Below, piece by piece: positions 1 through 9,697 of a stretch of DNA of 64,000 nt. The DNA comes from Rhodobacteraceae bacterium SB2. Lineage in GTDB: Bacteria; Pseudomonadota; Alphaproteobacteria; Rhodobacterales; Rhodobacteraceae. Where the stretch lies: positions 186,001 to 250,000 of the forward strand of contig LGRT01000014.1 of NCBI GenBank assembly GCA_001642945.1. Direction: 5' to 3'. The translations under genes were made by a program, and so were the position numbers. Below the pieces are notes generated by a model. That model ran no database searches. It was not told the DNA's origin and saw only the letters and a list, made by a program, of their open reading frames with translations. How positions within the stretch are numbered: position 1 is the stretch's first letter; every line of letters starts with the position of its first letter.

Positions 1-87
1 TTATACTCTTATCCTATACGCTAAGCTGTTGTGAGGCGAAGGTCTAGGGGCTGCAGAGACGGCTGATCGAAAAAGGGAGGCCTGCGC

Positions 88-573
88 GTGTTTTCAATTT
101 TTGACGTTGCGATTGGCAATGCGGCGCTGGCCCTATGCCCGCTTCCGGGGCGGTTTTCGCCCTATCTGAATGATTTTGCGGCGATTCTGGCTTGGCGCCC
201 AGATTTGGTGCTGAGCCTGACGGAGCGCTCTGAAATGAAACCCGTGGGCGCTGCAGATTTTCCGGCAGATTTAAAGGCCCAAGGCATCCAGTGCTGCCAT
301 TTTCCAATTTTAGATTATCAAACGCCAAAGCCGGAAAATGCCAAGCGATGGCAATCGGTTGAGGCAAAGGCAGGTCGTGTGCTTGGCCAAGGGGGGCGGG
401 TTTTGGTGCATTGCTTCGGTGGCTGCGGTCGCTCGGGGATGGTCGCTTTGCGGCTTATGCGCCGGACGGGTCTATCCGCTGATGTGGCGTTGTTTCATCT
501 GCGCGCTATTCGGCCCTGTGCCATCGAAACGCCCGAGCAAGAGCGTTGGGCGCGCGTCGCCTTTGAAGAGTGA
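88..573 (+). CDS. Protein tyrosine / dual-specificity phosphatase-like protein
   Basis: 161-residue cytoplasmic protein with the cysteine-phosphatase P-loop: HC-x5-R at His108-Cys109 to Arg115 (HCFGGCGRS), with Asp76 upstream in a plausible general-acid loop. By family knowledge Cys109 would form the phospho-cysteine intermediate and Arg115 would bind phosphate; the natural substrate is unknown. The GTG start at 88 is chosen because a strong Shine-Dalgarno (aaagggagg, 72-80) sits 7 nt upstream. No signal peptide or membrane segment is seen. The gene ends just before the 3' end of the oppositely oriented SRP RNA gene. No kinase lies nearby to suggest a pathway. The family call is secure; the role is not. 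Confidence 0.8.
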   Translation: MFSIFDVAIGNAALALCPLPGRFSPYLNDFAAILAWRPDLVLSLTERSEMKPVGAADFPADLKAQGIQCCHFPILDYQTPKPENAKRWQSVEAKAGRVLGQGGRVLVHCFGGCGRSGMVALRLMRRTGLSADVALFHLRAIRPCAIETPEQERWARVAFEE

Positions 574-580
574 GAAAAAA

Positions 581-678
581 GTGAGAGGCTGGACAACGAC
601 CCAAGCGGGGCTCGTTACGGCTGCTTCCTTCCGGATCTGACCGGGTTGGCGAGGTGCCTGCCCGCGCCAACCTCTCAC
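581..678 (-). ncRNA. ffs: Signal recognition particle RNA (4.5S type)
   Basis: The minus strand carries the conserved SRP RNA apical core GGTCAGATCCGGAAGGAAGC (complement of about 624-644), which binds Ffh. The two ends pair exactly: gtgagagg at the 5' end (678-671) with cctctcac at the 3' end (588-581), giving a hairpin of about 98 nt, the short bacterial form without an Alu domain. The 3' strand of this helix runs straight into T6 (complement of 580-575), so the closing stem may also act as terminator. With Ffh the RNA targets nascent membrane proteins to FtsY. Exact processed ends are not visible in sequence. Confidence 0.95.
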
Positions 679-786
679 CTGCTCTCTTAGGGGGTTTTAA
701 AAAAAACTGCAACCTCCCCGCGCGGGTGATTGCTCTGCCTTGATCATCATGTCATCAGGGCGCTTAAGGCAAAGAGAGGGCAAAGA

Positions 787-1737
787 ATGAAACTGGCAGA
801 AACCGTGACATTTGGAGGGTCGGCCCTTGATCGTGCAGCAGAGTTGCGGGGCAGCGCACAGGGCCAACCGCAAGCTGGCGATCAGGTCATTCTTTTATGG
901 CGGGGTAAAATTCTGGTTGATAAGGCCGCAGAAACGCCCCTAGTGCGATTGCGCCTGCCGCAGCCTTTAACGGTGGGGGCGCCTTGGGTTTTTTTGGGCC
1001 AAGAGGCGGGGCAGCGTATCTTTGCCTTTGATATTTCCAGTTGGTCGCCAAACGATCAGGACCTTCCGCCAGAGGGTGCTTTTAACGATCCGTCAGAGCA
1101 ATATCATCCAGAGTTGGCAAAAGGGCTGCGATTTTGCGAATTGCGCTCGTATATGACAGCCTTGTCGCCGCGCGATGCAGAATTATCCGCAACCGCAAAG
1201 GCGATGTTCCATTGGCACGCATCGCATAGGTTTTGTGCCCGTTGCGGGGCGGCCAGCGATAGCGCACAATCGGGCTGGCAGCGGGTGTGCCCGCGCTGTT
1301 CGGCGAGCCATTTCCCGCGCACGGATCCTGTTGTGATCATGCTGATCACTTCTGGACAAAACGTCCTTTTGGGGCGCTCTCCGCATTGGCCCGAGGGGAT
1401 GTATTCGCTTTTGGCGGGGTTTGTGGAACCTGGAGAAACCATCGAAGCGGCGGTGCGGCGCGAAGTTTTGGAAGAATCGGGCATCCGAGTGGGGTCGGTA
1501 AACTATTTGGCATCACAGCCTTGGGCCTTCCCAAATTCGCTCATGTTTGGCTGCCATGGCGAGGCGCTCAACACAGATATCACCATAGATCCCGACGAAT
1601 TGCAGGATGCGCTTTGGATCAGCAAGGCCGAGCTGAATGATATCGTAGCGGGGATCCGCACCGATATTCTGCCCGCCCGGGCTGGATCTATCGCGCATTT
1701 TCTTTTACAGCGTTGGCTTGCAGATCGTTTAGACTAA
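787..1737 (+). CDS. nudC: NADH pyrophosphatase NudC (Nudix; also RNA NAD-decapping)
   Basis: 316 residues. Hydrolyses NADH/NAD to NMN(H) and AMP, and in the E. coli homologue removes NAD caps from RNA. A four-cysteine zinc ribbon is visible (Cys150, Cys153, Cys168, Cys171), followed by a complete Nudix box at about 211-233 (GFVEPGE, then REVLEESG) holding the metal-binding glutamates. The SQPWAFPNSLM segment after the box is the NudC signature that separates it from other Nudix enzymes. The ATG at 787 has agaggg 6 nt upstream; an in-frame TTG at 730 would add 19 unconserved residues. An SRPBCC-like gene follows 24 bp later. Confidence 0.93.
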   Translation: MKLAETVTFGGSALDRAAELRGSAQGQPQAGDQVILLWRGKILVDKAAETPLVRLRLPQPLTVGAPWVFLGQEAGQRIFAFDISSWSPNDQDLPPEGAFNDPSEQYHPELAKGLRFCELRSYMTALSPRDAELSATAKAMFHWHASHRFCARCGAASDSAQSGWQRVCPRCSASHFPRTDPVVIMLITSGQNVLLGRSPHWPEGMYSLLAGFVEPGETIEAAVRREVLEESGIRVGSVNYLASQPWAFPNSLMFGCHGEALNTDITIDPDELQDALWISKAELNDIVAGIRTDILPARAGSIAHFLLQRWLADRLD

Positions 1738-1761
1738 CTTCATTTTAATCATCATAGGCCG

Positions 1762-2214
1762 ATGCATTTAACGGCGCGACATAGATTGAATCATTCGCTG
1801 GAGTTCGTCAGCCAAAGGCTGACAGATTTCCAACGCTTTGAAGCGCTTGCTGAAGCGCAGGGCATTTTGCAGGATCGGCGGGGCGATTTGCAAAAGCCTT
1901 TAAGCTGTAACTGGGCTTTAGAGTTTTGGTTTCGCGGTAAAATGCGATATCCTGAACTAAGCGTGCCGCGCTTTGATACGCCGCAAGACTGGAGCTTTGA
2001 GCTGCAGGAGGCCGCGCTATTCATTCGGTGCGATATTGCGCTTGAGGCTGGCGATGAAGCGCAATGCTTTTTGCGCATTTCCTGCACGCTGCACCCGTTA
2101 AGCCTGCGCATGTTCATGCGCTTACAAGCGATCCAACTGGCGGCCCATAAAACACAAAAGCGTTTTCAAGCCGGAATTGAGCATTATATCGAGCTGGCCT
2201 TAGCGCTGCCCTAA
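1762..2214 (+). CDS. SRPBCC-family (START-like fold) protein, unknown function
   Basis: 150 residues. The N-terminus (TARHRLNHSLEFVSQRLTDF) and the alternation of strands with a long C-terminal helix resemble small SRPBCC/polyketide-cyclase-like proteins that follow nudC in related alphaproteobacteria; this is recalled family knowledge and I cannot confirm it by profile. No signal peptide, membrane segment or catalytic motif is seen. It lies 24 bp after nudC on the same strand, so co-transcription is likely, and converges on pheA with a 46-bp gap. Any ligand is unknown. Confidence 0.6.
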   Translation: MHLTARHRLNHSLEFVSQRLTDFQRFEALAEAQGILQDRRGDLQKPLSCNWALEFWFRGKMRYPELSVPRFDTPQDWSFELQEAALFIRCDIALEAGDEAQCFLRISCTLHPLSLRMFMRLQAIQLAAHKTQKRFQAGIEHYIELALALP

Positions 2215-2260
2215 AGCAGCAGGCCCATGGCGCGTCTGTAAAAAATATAGGGTTGAAGGC

Positions 2261-3091
2261 TCAGCGCGCGGTATCTGCGGGATAAGCCCCCAAAATTTTG
2301 AGCTCTGAAGTAAAATATGCCAATTCTTCTAAGGCCAATTGCACATTCTCATCCTCGGGATGACCTTGGATATCGGCGTAAAATTGGGTGGCTTGAAAAC
2401 TGCCCCCCACCATATAGCTTTCCAATTTGGTCATATTAACGCCATTTGTGGCAAACCCACCCATGGCTTTATACAGCGCGGCCGGAATATTGCGCACTTG
2501 AAATACAAACGTGGTCATCATCGTGCCAGAGCCGCGGCGTGTGAAATCCGGGGCGCGAGCCATATGCAAAAACCGGGTCGTATTATGGCCATGATCTTCG
2601 ATATTTTTTGCTAAAATATTCAACCCGTAGATCTCGGCAGCCAAAGCGCTGGCCAAAACGCCGCGTTCGTGGTTTTGACTCTGCGTCAGATCAGCCGCGG
2701 CGCCCGCGCTGTCAACCGCGCTGACCGGCGCAATCGCGTGATCGCTTAAAAAACGCCGTGCTTGTGGCAGCAAGACCGGATGCGCGAAAGCCTGCGTGAT
2801 CGCGGATAAGGGCACACCGGGCAAGGCCATCAAACTGATCCGTACCCGGGTGAGCGTTTCGCCAATGATATGCAGCCCCGAATCGGGCAAGAGGCGGTGG
2901 ATATCGGCCACCCGTCCATAGGTTGAGTTTTCCACTGGCAGCATAGCCAAATCCGCCTGATGGCTGCGCACCGCTTCGATCACATCTTCAAAGCTTCGGC
3001 AGGGTAACGGCGTCATATCGGGGCGCGCCTCTTGGCAGGCTTCATGGGAATACGCTCCCAACTCGCCTTGAAATGCGATTTTTCCGGTCAT
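2261..3091 (-). CDS. pheA: Prephenate dehydratase
   Basis: 276 residues. Converts prephenate to phenylpyruvate in phenylalanine synthesis. The catalytic domain fills residues 1 to about 180: IAFQGELGAYSHEA at the N-terminus, LPVENSTYGRV, and HNTTRFLHMA, which contains the family's Thr-Arg-Phe active-site motif. The C-terminal ACT domain (about 190-270, GALYKAMG-like start and LESYMVGG) gives phenylalanine feedback; the usual ESRP is LESYM here, so allosteric detail may differ. No chorismate mutase domain is fused, as is normal for alphaproteobacteria. It diverges from the cytochrome c gene across a 111-bp spacer that must hold both promoters. Confidence 0.95.
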   Translation of the reverse strand: MTGKIAFQGELGAYSHEACQEARPDMTPLPCRSFEDVIEAVRSHQADLAMLPVENSTYGRVADIHRLLPDSGLHIIGETLTRVRISLMALPGVPLSAITQAFAHPVLLPQARRFLSDHAIAPVSAVDSAGAAADLTQSQNHERGVLASALAAEIYGLNILAKNIEDHGHNTTRFLHMARAPDFTRRGSGTMMTTFVFQVRNIPAALYKAMGGFATNGVNMTKLESYMVGGSFQATQFYADIQGHPEDENVQLALEELAYFTSELKILGAYPADTAR

Positions 3092-3202
3092 TTTTCTCTG
3101 CTTTTCTTCAACTTGGTCGTTTCGTCGCGGTTTCTACACCTTGCATACCGCGAGTGGAAGCGATTAGAAAGCGCTCAGGCATATTCAGATGGAGTTCACG
3201 CA

Positions 3203-3721
3203 ATGCTAGACACGATGACACTTACCAAAGTTGTGGGCAGCCTTTGCGGCGCATTGTTGGTGTTTTTGCTTGGCAATTGGGTTGCCGAGGAAGTCTATCA
3301 TATGGGGGGCGGGCATGGCGAAGAACACGCGGCTGGCTATTATATTGAAGTAGAAACCGCTGAAGAGGAAGCCGAAGAGGAAGAAGAAGTCGATTTTTCC
3401 GAATTGGTGGCGATGGCCGATACGGGCAAAGGCGCGAAGGTCTTTGGCAAATGTAAAGCCTGCCACAAGTTGGAAGATGGCGCCAATGGCACCGGCCCGC
3501 ATTTGTATCAAGTGGTGGATCGCGACGTTGCTGCGGTAGATGGATATGGCTATTCGGGCGCCTTGATCGAAGTGGCAGATGTGTGGACAATCGAAAATCT
3601 GAACGGTTTTTTGGAAAACCCAAAATCATATGCGCCTGGCACCAAAATGGGTTTTGCGGGTCTTAAGAAAATTCAAGACCGGGCGAATGTGATCGCATAT
3701 TTGGCTGAGGCCGCTCAGTAA
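3203..3721 (+). CDS. Membrane-anchored c-type cytochrome (CycM / cytochrome c-552 type)
   Basis: 172 residues. An uncleaved N-terminal membrane anchor (about residues 8-27) is followed by a very acidic linker (about 49-64, largely Glu) and then a monohaem domain with the haem motif CKACH (Cys84, Cys87, His88) and a distal ligand in GTKMGF (Met149). This is the layout of Rhodobacterales CycM/cytochrome c-y electron carriers that shuttle electrons from the bc1 complex to terminal oxidases on the periplasmic face. ATG 3203 is chosen because GGAG lies 8 nt upstream; longer in-frame reading has no ribosome site. Transcribed divergently from pheA. Confidence 0.9.
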   Translation: MLDTMTLTKVVGSLCGALLVFLLGNWVAEEVYHMGGGHGEEHAAGYYIEVETAEEEAEEEEEVDFSELVAMADTGKGAKVFGKCKACHKLEDGANGTGPHLYQVVDRDVAAVDGYGYSGALIEVADVWTIENLNGFLENPKSYAPGTKMGFAGLKKIQDRANVIAYLAEAAQ

Positions 3722-3964
3722 GCTATTCGCAGAAAATTCCTTTAGAGTCTCTGAAGCGTTGCGAACGGCCGCTGCGCACGCTTCGCTGAGCTTGTGATCA
3801 GCAAGAGGGCTTAGACTCTTCGCGGCCCATATTGCGCAGAGATACCGTTTTATCAGAACGCTTCCCAATAAAGCCCATGCATCAAAACTTTGTGTTGTTT
3901 TGTGGCTTGGATATTTTGTGTCGTAGCCTATGTTTATCATTAGCGTAAAAGGGAGGTGCGGCCT

Positions 3965-5869
3965 GTGGTACGACATTCAAGCAAAACAGTGGTGAAAACG
4001 ACATCGTGGAGCGTTCAAAACAGCCGAGTTTGGATTGGCTTATGCTTCGGATGGGCAACTCTGCTTTTGGCCAGCAGCCTCTGGGCAGAGAGCCATAGCA
4101 CAAAAACCCATGGCTATTCCTTTTTTGGCGAATTGAACTATCCAGCAGATTTCGCGCATCTCGCCTATGTCAACCCAAACGCGCCCAAAGGCGGTGAAAT
4201 TTCGATTTGGGGGTTTGGTACGTTCGACTCAATGAACCCTTATTCGCGCAAAGGGCGCGCCGCTGCCTTGGCCTCGGCGCCGTTTGAAAGCCTGCTCGAG
4301 GGCACCGCAGATGAGGTTGGCGCGAGCTATGGGTTGCTGGCTGAAAGCCTTGAATATCCTGAAGATGTCAGTTGGGTGCGCTTCCACATTCGCCCCGAAG
4401 CGCGGTTTTCCGATGGCAGCGCGGTAACCGCGCAGGATGTGAAATTCACCTATGATTTGTTTCTTGAGCAGGGGCTGGTGAGTTTTCGCGCCGTGCTTGG
4501 CGAATTTGTTCAAACCGTCGAAGTGCTCGATAGCAAGACGGTGCAATATACATTCTTGCCCGACTCGCCCCTGCGCGATCGGATCCCCACCGTGGGTGGA
4601 TTGCCGGTCATGTCGCAGGCCTGGTTTAAGCGTACGGGCGCAAGGTTGGATGAAAGCCGCATGGAGCCCGCGATCGGCTCTGGGCCGTATCTGCTCGATC
4701 GCTATGAGATTAACCGCAACGTGATTTATACGCGCAACCCCAATTATTGGGGCAAAGATCTTCCAATCAATCGCGGCCGCAGCAATTTTGACCAGATACG
4801 GGTTGAGTATTTTGCAGATGGCAATGCAGCTTTCGAAGCCTTCAAAGCGGGCGCTTACACGGTGCGCATCGAAAATTCCTCGAAAACATGGGCAACCGGT
4901 TATGATTTTTCGGCTCTGGATGACGGTCATATGGTCAAAAAAACTCTGCCCGACGGGGGCATGGCCACGGGTCAAAGCTTTGCGATGAATTTGCGCAAAG
5001 ACAAATTTTCTGATCCACAAGTGCGCGCTGCGCTGAGCCTTTTGTTCAATTTCGAATGGTCAAATGAATCGCTGTTTTACGGACAATATGCGCGGATTAA
5101 TTCCTTTTGGGAAAATTCTGACATGGCCGCCTCGGGGCCTCCCGGTGTAGATGAGTTGGCCTTGCTAACGCCGCTTGTCGACCAACTTCCGGAAGGTATC
5201 TTAACCGATGACGCGGTGATGGCACCCAAGTCTGGGCCGCGGGCAACAGATCGTAAAAACCTGCGCAAAGCCTCAGCCTTGCTGGAGGCTGCAGGTTGGA
5301 TCGTTGGCGAAGATGGCATGCGGCGCAACGCGGCAGGCGAGACGTTGCAGATCGAATTTATCGAACGCAGCCCAGCCTTTGATCGCGTGGTTTTGCCTTT
5401 TGTTGAAAACCTGCGCGCCGCCGGCGTAGACGCAATTTATAACCGCATCGACCCTGCGCAATATACCGATCGTACGCGCAATTTTGACTTTGATATCATC
5501 ACGGATCAATTCTCGATGAATTTAGAGCCCGGCGCAGGCTTAAAGCAGTATTTTGGTTCTGAAACAGCGGATGTCTCCGTGTTTAACTCGGCTGGGATTT
5601 CATCGACCGGCATTGATGCGTTGATCGATCATGTCACCGCCGCCAGCAGCAAAGCTGAATTACGCACAGCGGTCAAAGCGCTTGACCGCGCACTTCGGGC
5701 CTACCGGTTCTGGATTCCTCAATGGTATAACGCCACGCATCGCGTTGCTTATTGGGATATGTATGAGCATCCTGACATCATCGCGCCATATTCGCTGGGG
5801 TACTTGGATTATTGGTGGTACAATGAACAGAAAGCCGCCGCGTTAAAATCGGCCGGTGTATTGAGGTAA
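3965..5869 (+). CDS. yejA: Extracellular solute-binding protein of the YejABEF peptide importer
   Basis: 634 residues, the usual size of YejA-type family 5 binding proteins, which are longer than DppA/OppA. An N-terminal signal peptide is visible (hydrophobic stretch about 24-39 ending LWA-ES). The body carries family 5 features: HGYSFFGELNYP near the start, NPNAPKGGEI, and IGSGPYLLDRYE with RNPNYWG. In E. coli the system takes up oligopeptide-like compounds such as microcin C. GTG 3965 is preferred because GGGAGG lies 8 nt upstream; GTG 3956 would overlap that site. First gene of yejA-yejB-yejE-yejF, with only 8 bp to yejB. Confidence 0.9.
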   Translation: MVRHSSKTVVKTTSWSVQNSRVWIGLCFGWATLLLASSLWAESHSTKTHGYSFFGELNYPADFAHLAYVNPNAPKGGEISIWGFGTFDSMNPYSRKGRAAALASAPFESLLEGTADEVGASYGLLAESLEYPEDVSWVRFHIRPEARFSDGSAVTAQDVKFTYDLFLEQGLVSFRAVLGEFVQTVEVLDSKTVQYTFLPDSPLRDRIPTVGGLPVMSQAWFKRTGARLDESRMEPAIGSGPYLLDRYEINRNVIYTRNPNYWGKDLPINRGRSNFDQIRVEYFADGNAAFEAFKAGAYTVRIENSSKTWATGYDFSALDDGHMVKKTLPDGGMATGQSFAMNLRKDKFSDPQVRAALSLLFNFEWSNESLFYGQYARINSFWENSDMAASGPPGVDELALLTPLVDQLPEGILTDDAVMAPKSGPRATDRKNLRKASALLEAAGWIVGEDGMRRNAAGETLQIEFIERSPAFDRVVLPFVENLRAAGVDAIYNRIDPAQYTDRTRNFDFDIITDQFSMNLEPGAGLKQYFGSETADVSVFNSAGISSTGIDALIDHVTAASSKAELRTAVKALDRALRAYRFWIPQWYNATHRVAYWDMYEHPDIIAPYSLGYLDYWWYNEQKAAALKSAGVLR

Positions 5870-5877
5870 CGTAACCC

Positions 5878-6957
5878 ATGGGCGCTTATATCGCGCGGCG
5901 ACTGTTATTGGTGCTTCCGACTTTGTTGGGCATCTTGGTGATCAATTTTGCGCTGACGCAATTTGTGCCCGGTGGGCCAATTGAACAGGTTTTGGCCAAT
6001 ATGGAAGGCCAAGGGGATGTGTTTGAAAGCTTTTCAGGCACCAGCAGCGAAGTGGCAGAAGCCAGTGAAACCAGCGATTATGTTGGCGCGCGTGGGCTGC
6101 CCCCAGAATTTATCGCCGAGCTTGAAAAGGAATTCGGCTTTGATAAGCCGCCCCTAGAGCGGTTTTTAACCATGTTGTGGAATTACCTGCGGTTTGATTT
6201 TGGCGAAAGTTATTTTCGATCGATCAGCGTGGTGGATTTGGTCTTGGAAAAAATGCCTGTTTCGATTTCGCTGGGGCTGTGGTCAACGCTACTGGCCTAT
6301 CTGATCTCGATTCCTTTGGGGATCAGGAAGGCGGTTTTGGATGGCTCGCGCTTTGATACTTGGACCAGTTGGGTGATTATTGTCGCCTATGCAATTCCGG
6401 GGTTTTTATTCGCAATCTTGCTGCTTGTGCTCTTTGCTGGGGGCTCTTTTTTGCAAATATTTCCGCTGCGTGGGCTCACATCAGATTATTTTGATCAGCT
6501 TTCGCTGGGCGAAAAAATCGTAGATTATTTCTGGCACATCACTTTGCCGATTATTGCATCCACCATTTCAGCCTTTGCCACGCTGACCTTGCTCACCAAA
6601 AACAGCTTTATGGATGAAATCCAAAAGCAATATGTGATTACAGCAAGGGCCAAAGGGTTAAGCGATCGCCGCGTGCTGTGGGGGCATGTGTTTCGCAACG
6701 CGATGCTGATTGTGATCGCGGGCTTTCCGGCGGTATTCATTGGGGTGTTTTTCGGCGGATCTTTAATTATTGAAACCATATTCTCGCTCGACGGGCTTGG
6801 GCGCATGGGGTTTGAAGCGGCGGTTGCGCGGGACTACCCGGTCATTTTTGGAACATTATTTGTGTTTGGATTGATGGGGTTGGTCGTGGGGATTTTATCG
6901 GATCTGATGTATGTGTTTGTAGATCCGCGGATTGATTTCGAAAGACGCGAAGGATGA
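5878..6957 (+). CDS. yejB: Peptide ABC transporter permease YejB
   Basis: 359-residue inner-membrane permease. It begins with the conserved [19 protein letters not shown] segment and has an N-terminal periplasmic insertion of about 60 residues, typical of YejB compared with DppB. The binding-protein-dependent permease loop that contacts the ATPase is visible as [22 protein letters not shown] around residues 245-270. It pairs with YejE to form the channel. The start follows yejA by 8 bp and the stop overlaps the yejE start by 4 bp (ATGA), indicating coupled translation. Confidence 0.92.
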   Translation: MGAYIARRLLLVLPTLLGILVINFALTQFVPGGPIEQVLANMEGQGDVFESFSGTSSEVAEASETSDYVGARGLPPEFIAELEKEFGFDKPPLERFLTMLWNYLRFDFGESYFRSISVVDLVLEKMPVSISLGLWSTLLAYLISIPLGIRKAVLDGSRFDTWTSWVIIVAYAIPGFLFAILLLVLFAGGSFLQIFPLRGLTSDYFDQLSLGEKIVDYFWHITLPIIASTISAFATLTLLTKNSFMDEIQKQYVITARAKGLSDRRVLWGHVFRNAMLIVIAGFPAVFIGVFFGGSLIIETIFSLDGLGRMGFEAAVARDYPVIFGTLFVFGLMGLVVGILSDLMYVFVDPRIDFERREG

Positions 6958-8069
6958 GCCGTTTATCGCCGCTCAACCAACGTCGCTGGCGCAACTTCAA
7001 AAGCAACCGGCGTGCCTATTGGTCGCTTTGGATCTTTAGCGTGATCTTTGGGCTGTCGCTATTTGCAGAAGTGATCGCCAATGATAAGCCTATTTTGGTG
7101 CAATATCGCGGAGAATATTTCACCCCGATTACAAATTTTTATCCCGAAACCGCCTTTGGCGGTGATTTCAAAACCGAAGCGGTCTATAGCGATCCCGTGG
7201 TGCAATGCTTAATCCGCAGCGGTGGGCTGGAGATTTGCTTTGACACGCCAGAAGAGGTGATCGCACAAATTTCAAGCGGCGTGTTTGATCCCGAAACCCT
7301 AGGTTTTGAAAAGGGTTGGGCCTTATGGCCGCTGATCCCTTATTCTTATGATACGTCTGTCGAGCGCCCGGGCGCGGCGCCTTTGCCTCCGAATGCGCAA
7401 AATTGGCTGGGAACGGATGACACCAAACGCGATGTGCTGGCGCGGGTGATCTATGGGTTTCGCTTGTCGATCGTGTTCACGATTATCGTTACCACCCTGT
7501 CCAGCCTGCTTGGTATTTTTGCGGGCGCTGTGCAGGGGTTTTTTGGTGGTTTGACCGATCTTTTGTTTCAGCGTTTTATCGAAATTTGGAGCGGTGTGCC
7601 CTCGTTATTCATCATCATCATCATGTTTGCGATATTGGGGCGAAGCTTCACCTTGCTTGTGGTGTTGACCGTCTTGTTTGGTTGGATGGGGTTGGTGGGT
7701 GTGGTGCGCGCTGAATTTTTGCGGGCGCGCAATTTGGAATATGTGCGCGCGGCGCGGGCGCTGGGTGTCAGCAATTGGACGATCATGTTTCGCCATATGT
7801 TGCCAAATGCGATGGTGGCCACCCTAACGCTTCTGCCTTTTATCGTTACCGGGACCATCGGTGCCTTGGCCAGTTTAGATTTTTTAGGCTTTGGCTTGCC
7901 TTCTTCCAGCCCGTCTTTGGGCGAATTGACGCTGCAAGCCAAGCAAAACCTGCAAGCGCCTTGGCTTGGGTTCACCGCCTTTTTCACTTTTGCCATTATG
8001 CTCGCCCTTCTGGTGTTTATTTTCGAAGGGGTGCGCGATGCGTTTGACCCCAGAAAGACGTTTCAATGA
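6954..8069 (+). CDS. yejE: Peptide ABC transporter permease YejE
   Basis: 371 residues. A DppC-like permease with a long periplasmic segment after the first membrane helix (about residues 40-140), as is usual in YejE. The conserved [20 protein letters not shown] stretch and the coupling helix ([20 protein letters not shown], near residues 260-280) are intact, followed by the C-terminal [18 protein letters not shown] region. It makes the transmembrane pore with YejB. It overlaps yejB and yejF by 4 bp each, so the three downstream genes of the operon are translationally coupled. Confidence 0.92.
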   Translation: MSRLSPLNQRRWRNFKSNRRAYWSLWIFSVIFGLSLFAEVIANDKPILVQYRGEYFTPITNFYPETAFGGDFKTEAVYSDPVVQCLIRSGGLEICFDTPEEVIAQISSGVFDPETLGFEKGWALWPLIPYSYDTSVERPGAAPLPPNAQNWLGTDDTKRDVLARVIYGFRLSIVFTIIVTTLSSLLGIFAGAVQGFFGGLTDLLFQRFIEIWSGVPSLFIIIIMFAILGRSFTLLVVLTVLFGWMGLVGVVRAEFLRARNLEYVRAARALGVSNWTIMFRHMLPNAMVATLTLLPFIVTGTIGALASLDFLGFGLPSSSPSLGELTLQAKQNLQAPWLGFTAFFTFAIMLALLVFIFEGVRDAFDPRKTFQ

Positions 8070-9697
8070 GCGCCGTGCTGCAAATCCAAGATCTCAACGT
8101 GGCGTTTTCGCAGGATGGGCGGCAAGTTGACGCGGTACGCGGGGTCAGTTTTGAGGTGGCCCGCGGTGAAGTGGTGGCTTTGGTTGGCGAAAGCGGATCT
8201 GGTAAATCTGTGACCGCGATGAGCAGCGTGGCGTTGCTGGGGGCGAATGCAAAAGTCACGGGTTCTATCCGTTATAATGGCCAGCAAATGGTTGGGGCAA
8301 GCCGGGATTTGCTGCAGCAAGTGCGCGGCAATGAAATTAGCTTTATTTTTCAAGAGCCGATGACCTCCTTGAATCCATTGCACACGATTGAAAAGCAATT
8401 GCGCGAGTCAATTGAGCTGCATCAGGATCCGCGTCAAAGCCTGACAGGCGCAGAGATAGAGGCGCGGATTATCGCGTTGCTTGAGCGCGTTGGCCTGCCC
8501 GATCCCGCGTCCCGCTTGGGCGCCTATCCGCATCAATTGTCGGGCGGGCAACGCCAGCGCGTGATGATTGCGATGGCCTTGGCGAATGGACCTGAGCTTT
8601 TAATCGCGGATGAACCGACCACCGCGCTGGACGTTACTATTCAAGCACAGATTCTCGATTTATTGATGCTGTTGAAGCAACAGGATGGGATGGGGATGCT
8701 GTTTATTACCCATGATCTTGGAATTGTGCGTCAGATTGCGGATCGCGTGTGCGTGATGCAGGATGGGAAAATCGTAGAAACCGGGCCCACCAAAGATATA
8801 TTCAAGGCCCCCCAGCACCCTTATACGCAAAAACTGTTAAATGCGCATTCGGTCGGGGCGCCGCAACCGTTTGACCCATCTGCCTCTGTGATTGCGCAAG
8901 CCACGAACGCTAAGATTTGGTTTCCCATCCAGCGTGGCGTGTTGAAGCGCACCGTTGGACATGTGAAGGCGGTGAATGATGTCAGTTTAACGCTGCGGGC
9001 GGGTGAAACTATTGGCATCGTGGGGGAAAGTGGATCGGGGAAATCAACTTTGGCGATGGCCATCATGCGGTTGATTTCTTTCGAGGGAAAAATCGCATTT
9101 GACGGGAGCGATATTGGCGCGCTTAAAACCCGCGATTTGCGCGCGCTGCGCAAGGATATGCAGATCGTGTTTCAAGATCCTTACGGGTCACTGTCGCCGC
9201 GAATGACCTGCGCGCAGATCATTGCAGAAGGGTTGGGGGTGCATGGCACGCCAAGCGGCAGATCGCAAGAGGATCTGGTGGAAGAGATTTTGCAGGAGGT
9301 TGGGCTGGACCCTGAGATGCAGCACCGCTACCCGCATGAGTTTTCAGGGGGCCAGCGGCAGCGCATTGCGATTGCCCGCGCGATGGTGATGCGGCCAAAG
9401 CTGGTTGTGTTGGATGAACCCACATCGGCGCTGGATATGACGGTGCAAGTGCAAATTGTTGATCTGTTGCGTAATCTACAAAAAGCCCACGGCCTGGCTT
9501 ATTTATTCATCAGTCACGATTTGCGTGTTGTACGCGCTATGTCGCATACTGTGATCGTGATGAAAGAGGGTGACGTGGTGGAACATGGGCCTGTTTCTGA
9601 GGTGTTTGAGGCACCCAAAACGCAATATACCCGCGGTTTGATGGCGGCGGCGTTTGGGCCGTCTGCCGAAATGCCTTTGGACACAGGGTCGGTTTAG
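8066..9697 (+). CDS. yejF: Peptide ABC transporter double ATPase YejF
   Basis: 543 residues with two ABC ATPase domains in tandem. Domain 1 has Walker A GESGSGKS (about 45), signature LSGGQRQRV and Walker [13 protein letters not shown]. Domain 2 repeats them as GESGSGKST (about 320), FSGGQRQRI and [12 protein letters not shown]. Each domain ends with an OppD/F-type tail (HPYT, and TQYTRGL). It powers YejB/YejE. Last gene of the operon: its stop codon overlaps that of the convergent carboxypeptidase gene by 4 bp, and I see no separate terminator between them. Confidence 0.93.
   Translation: MSAVLQIQDLNVAFSQDGRQVDAVRGVSFEVARGEVVALVGESGSGKSVTAMSSVALLGANAKVTGSIRYNGQQMVGASRDLLQQVRGNEISFIFQEPMTSLNPLHTIEKQLRESIELHQDPRQSLTGAEIEARIIALLERVGLPDPASRLGAYPHQLSGGQRQRVMIAMALANGPELLIADEPTTALDVTIQAQILDLLMLLKQQDGMGMLFITHDLGIVRQIADRVCVMQDGKIVETGPTKDIFKAPQHPYTQKLLNAHSVGAPQPFDPSASVIAQATNAKIWFPIQRGVLKRTVGHVKAVNDVSLTLRAGETIGIVGESGSGKSTLAMAIMRLISFEGKIAFDGSDIGALKTRDLRALRKDMQIVFQDPYGSLSPRMTCAQIIAEGLGVHGTPSGRSQEDLVEEILQEVGLDPEMQHRYPHEFSGGQRQRIAIARAMVMRPKLVVLDEPTSALDMTVQVQIVDLLRNLQKAHGLAYLFISHDLRVVRAMSHTVIVMKEGDVVEHGPVSEVFEAPKTQYTRGLMAAAFGPSAEMPLDTGSV

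Noticed and set aside
1-87. Possible tail of an upstream gene at the window start
   Set aside because: No recognisable reading frame or RNA; only the ribosome site of the phosphatase gene can be supported.
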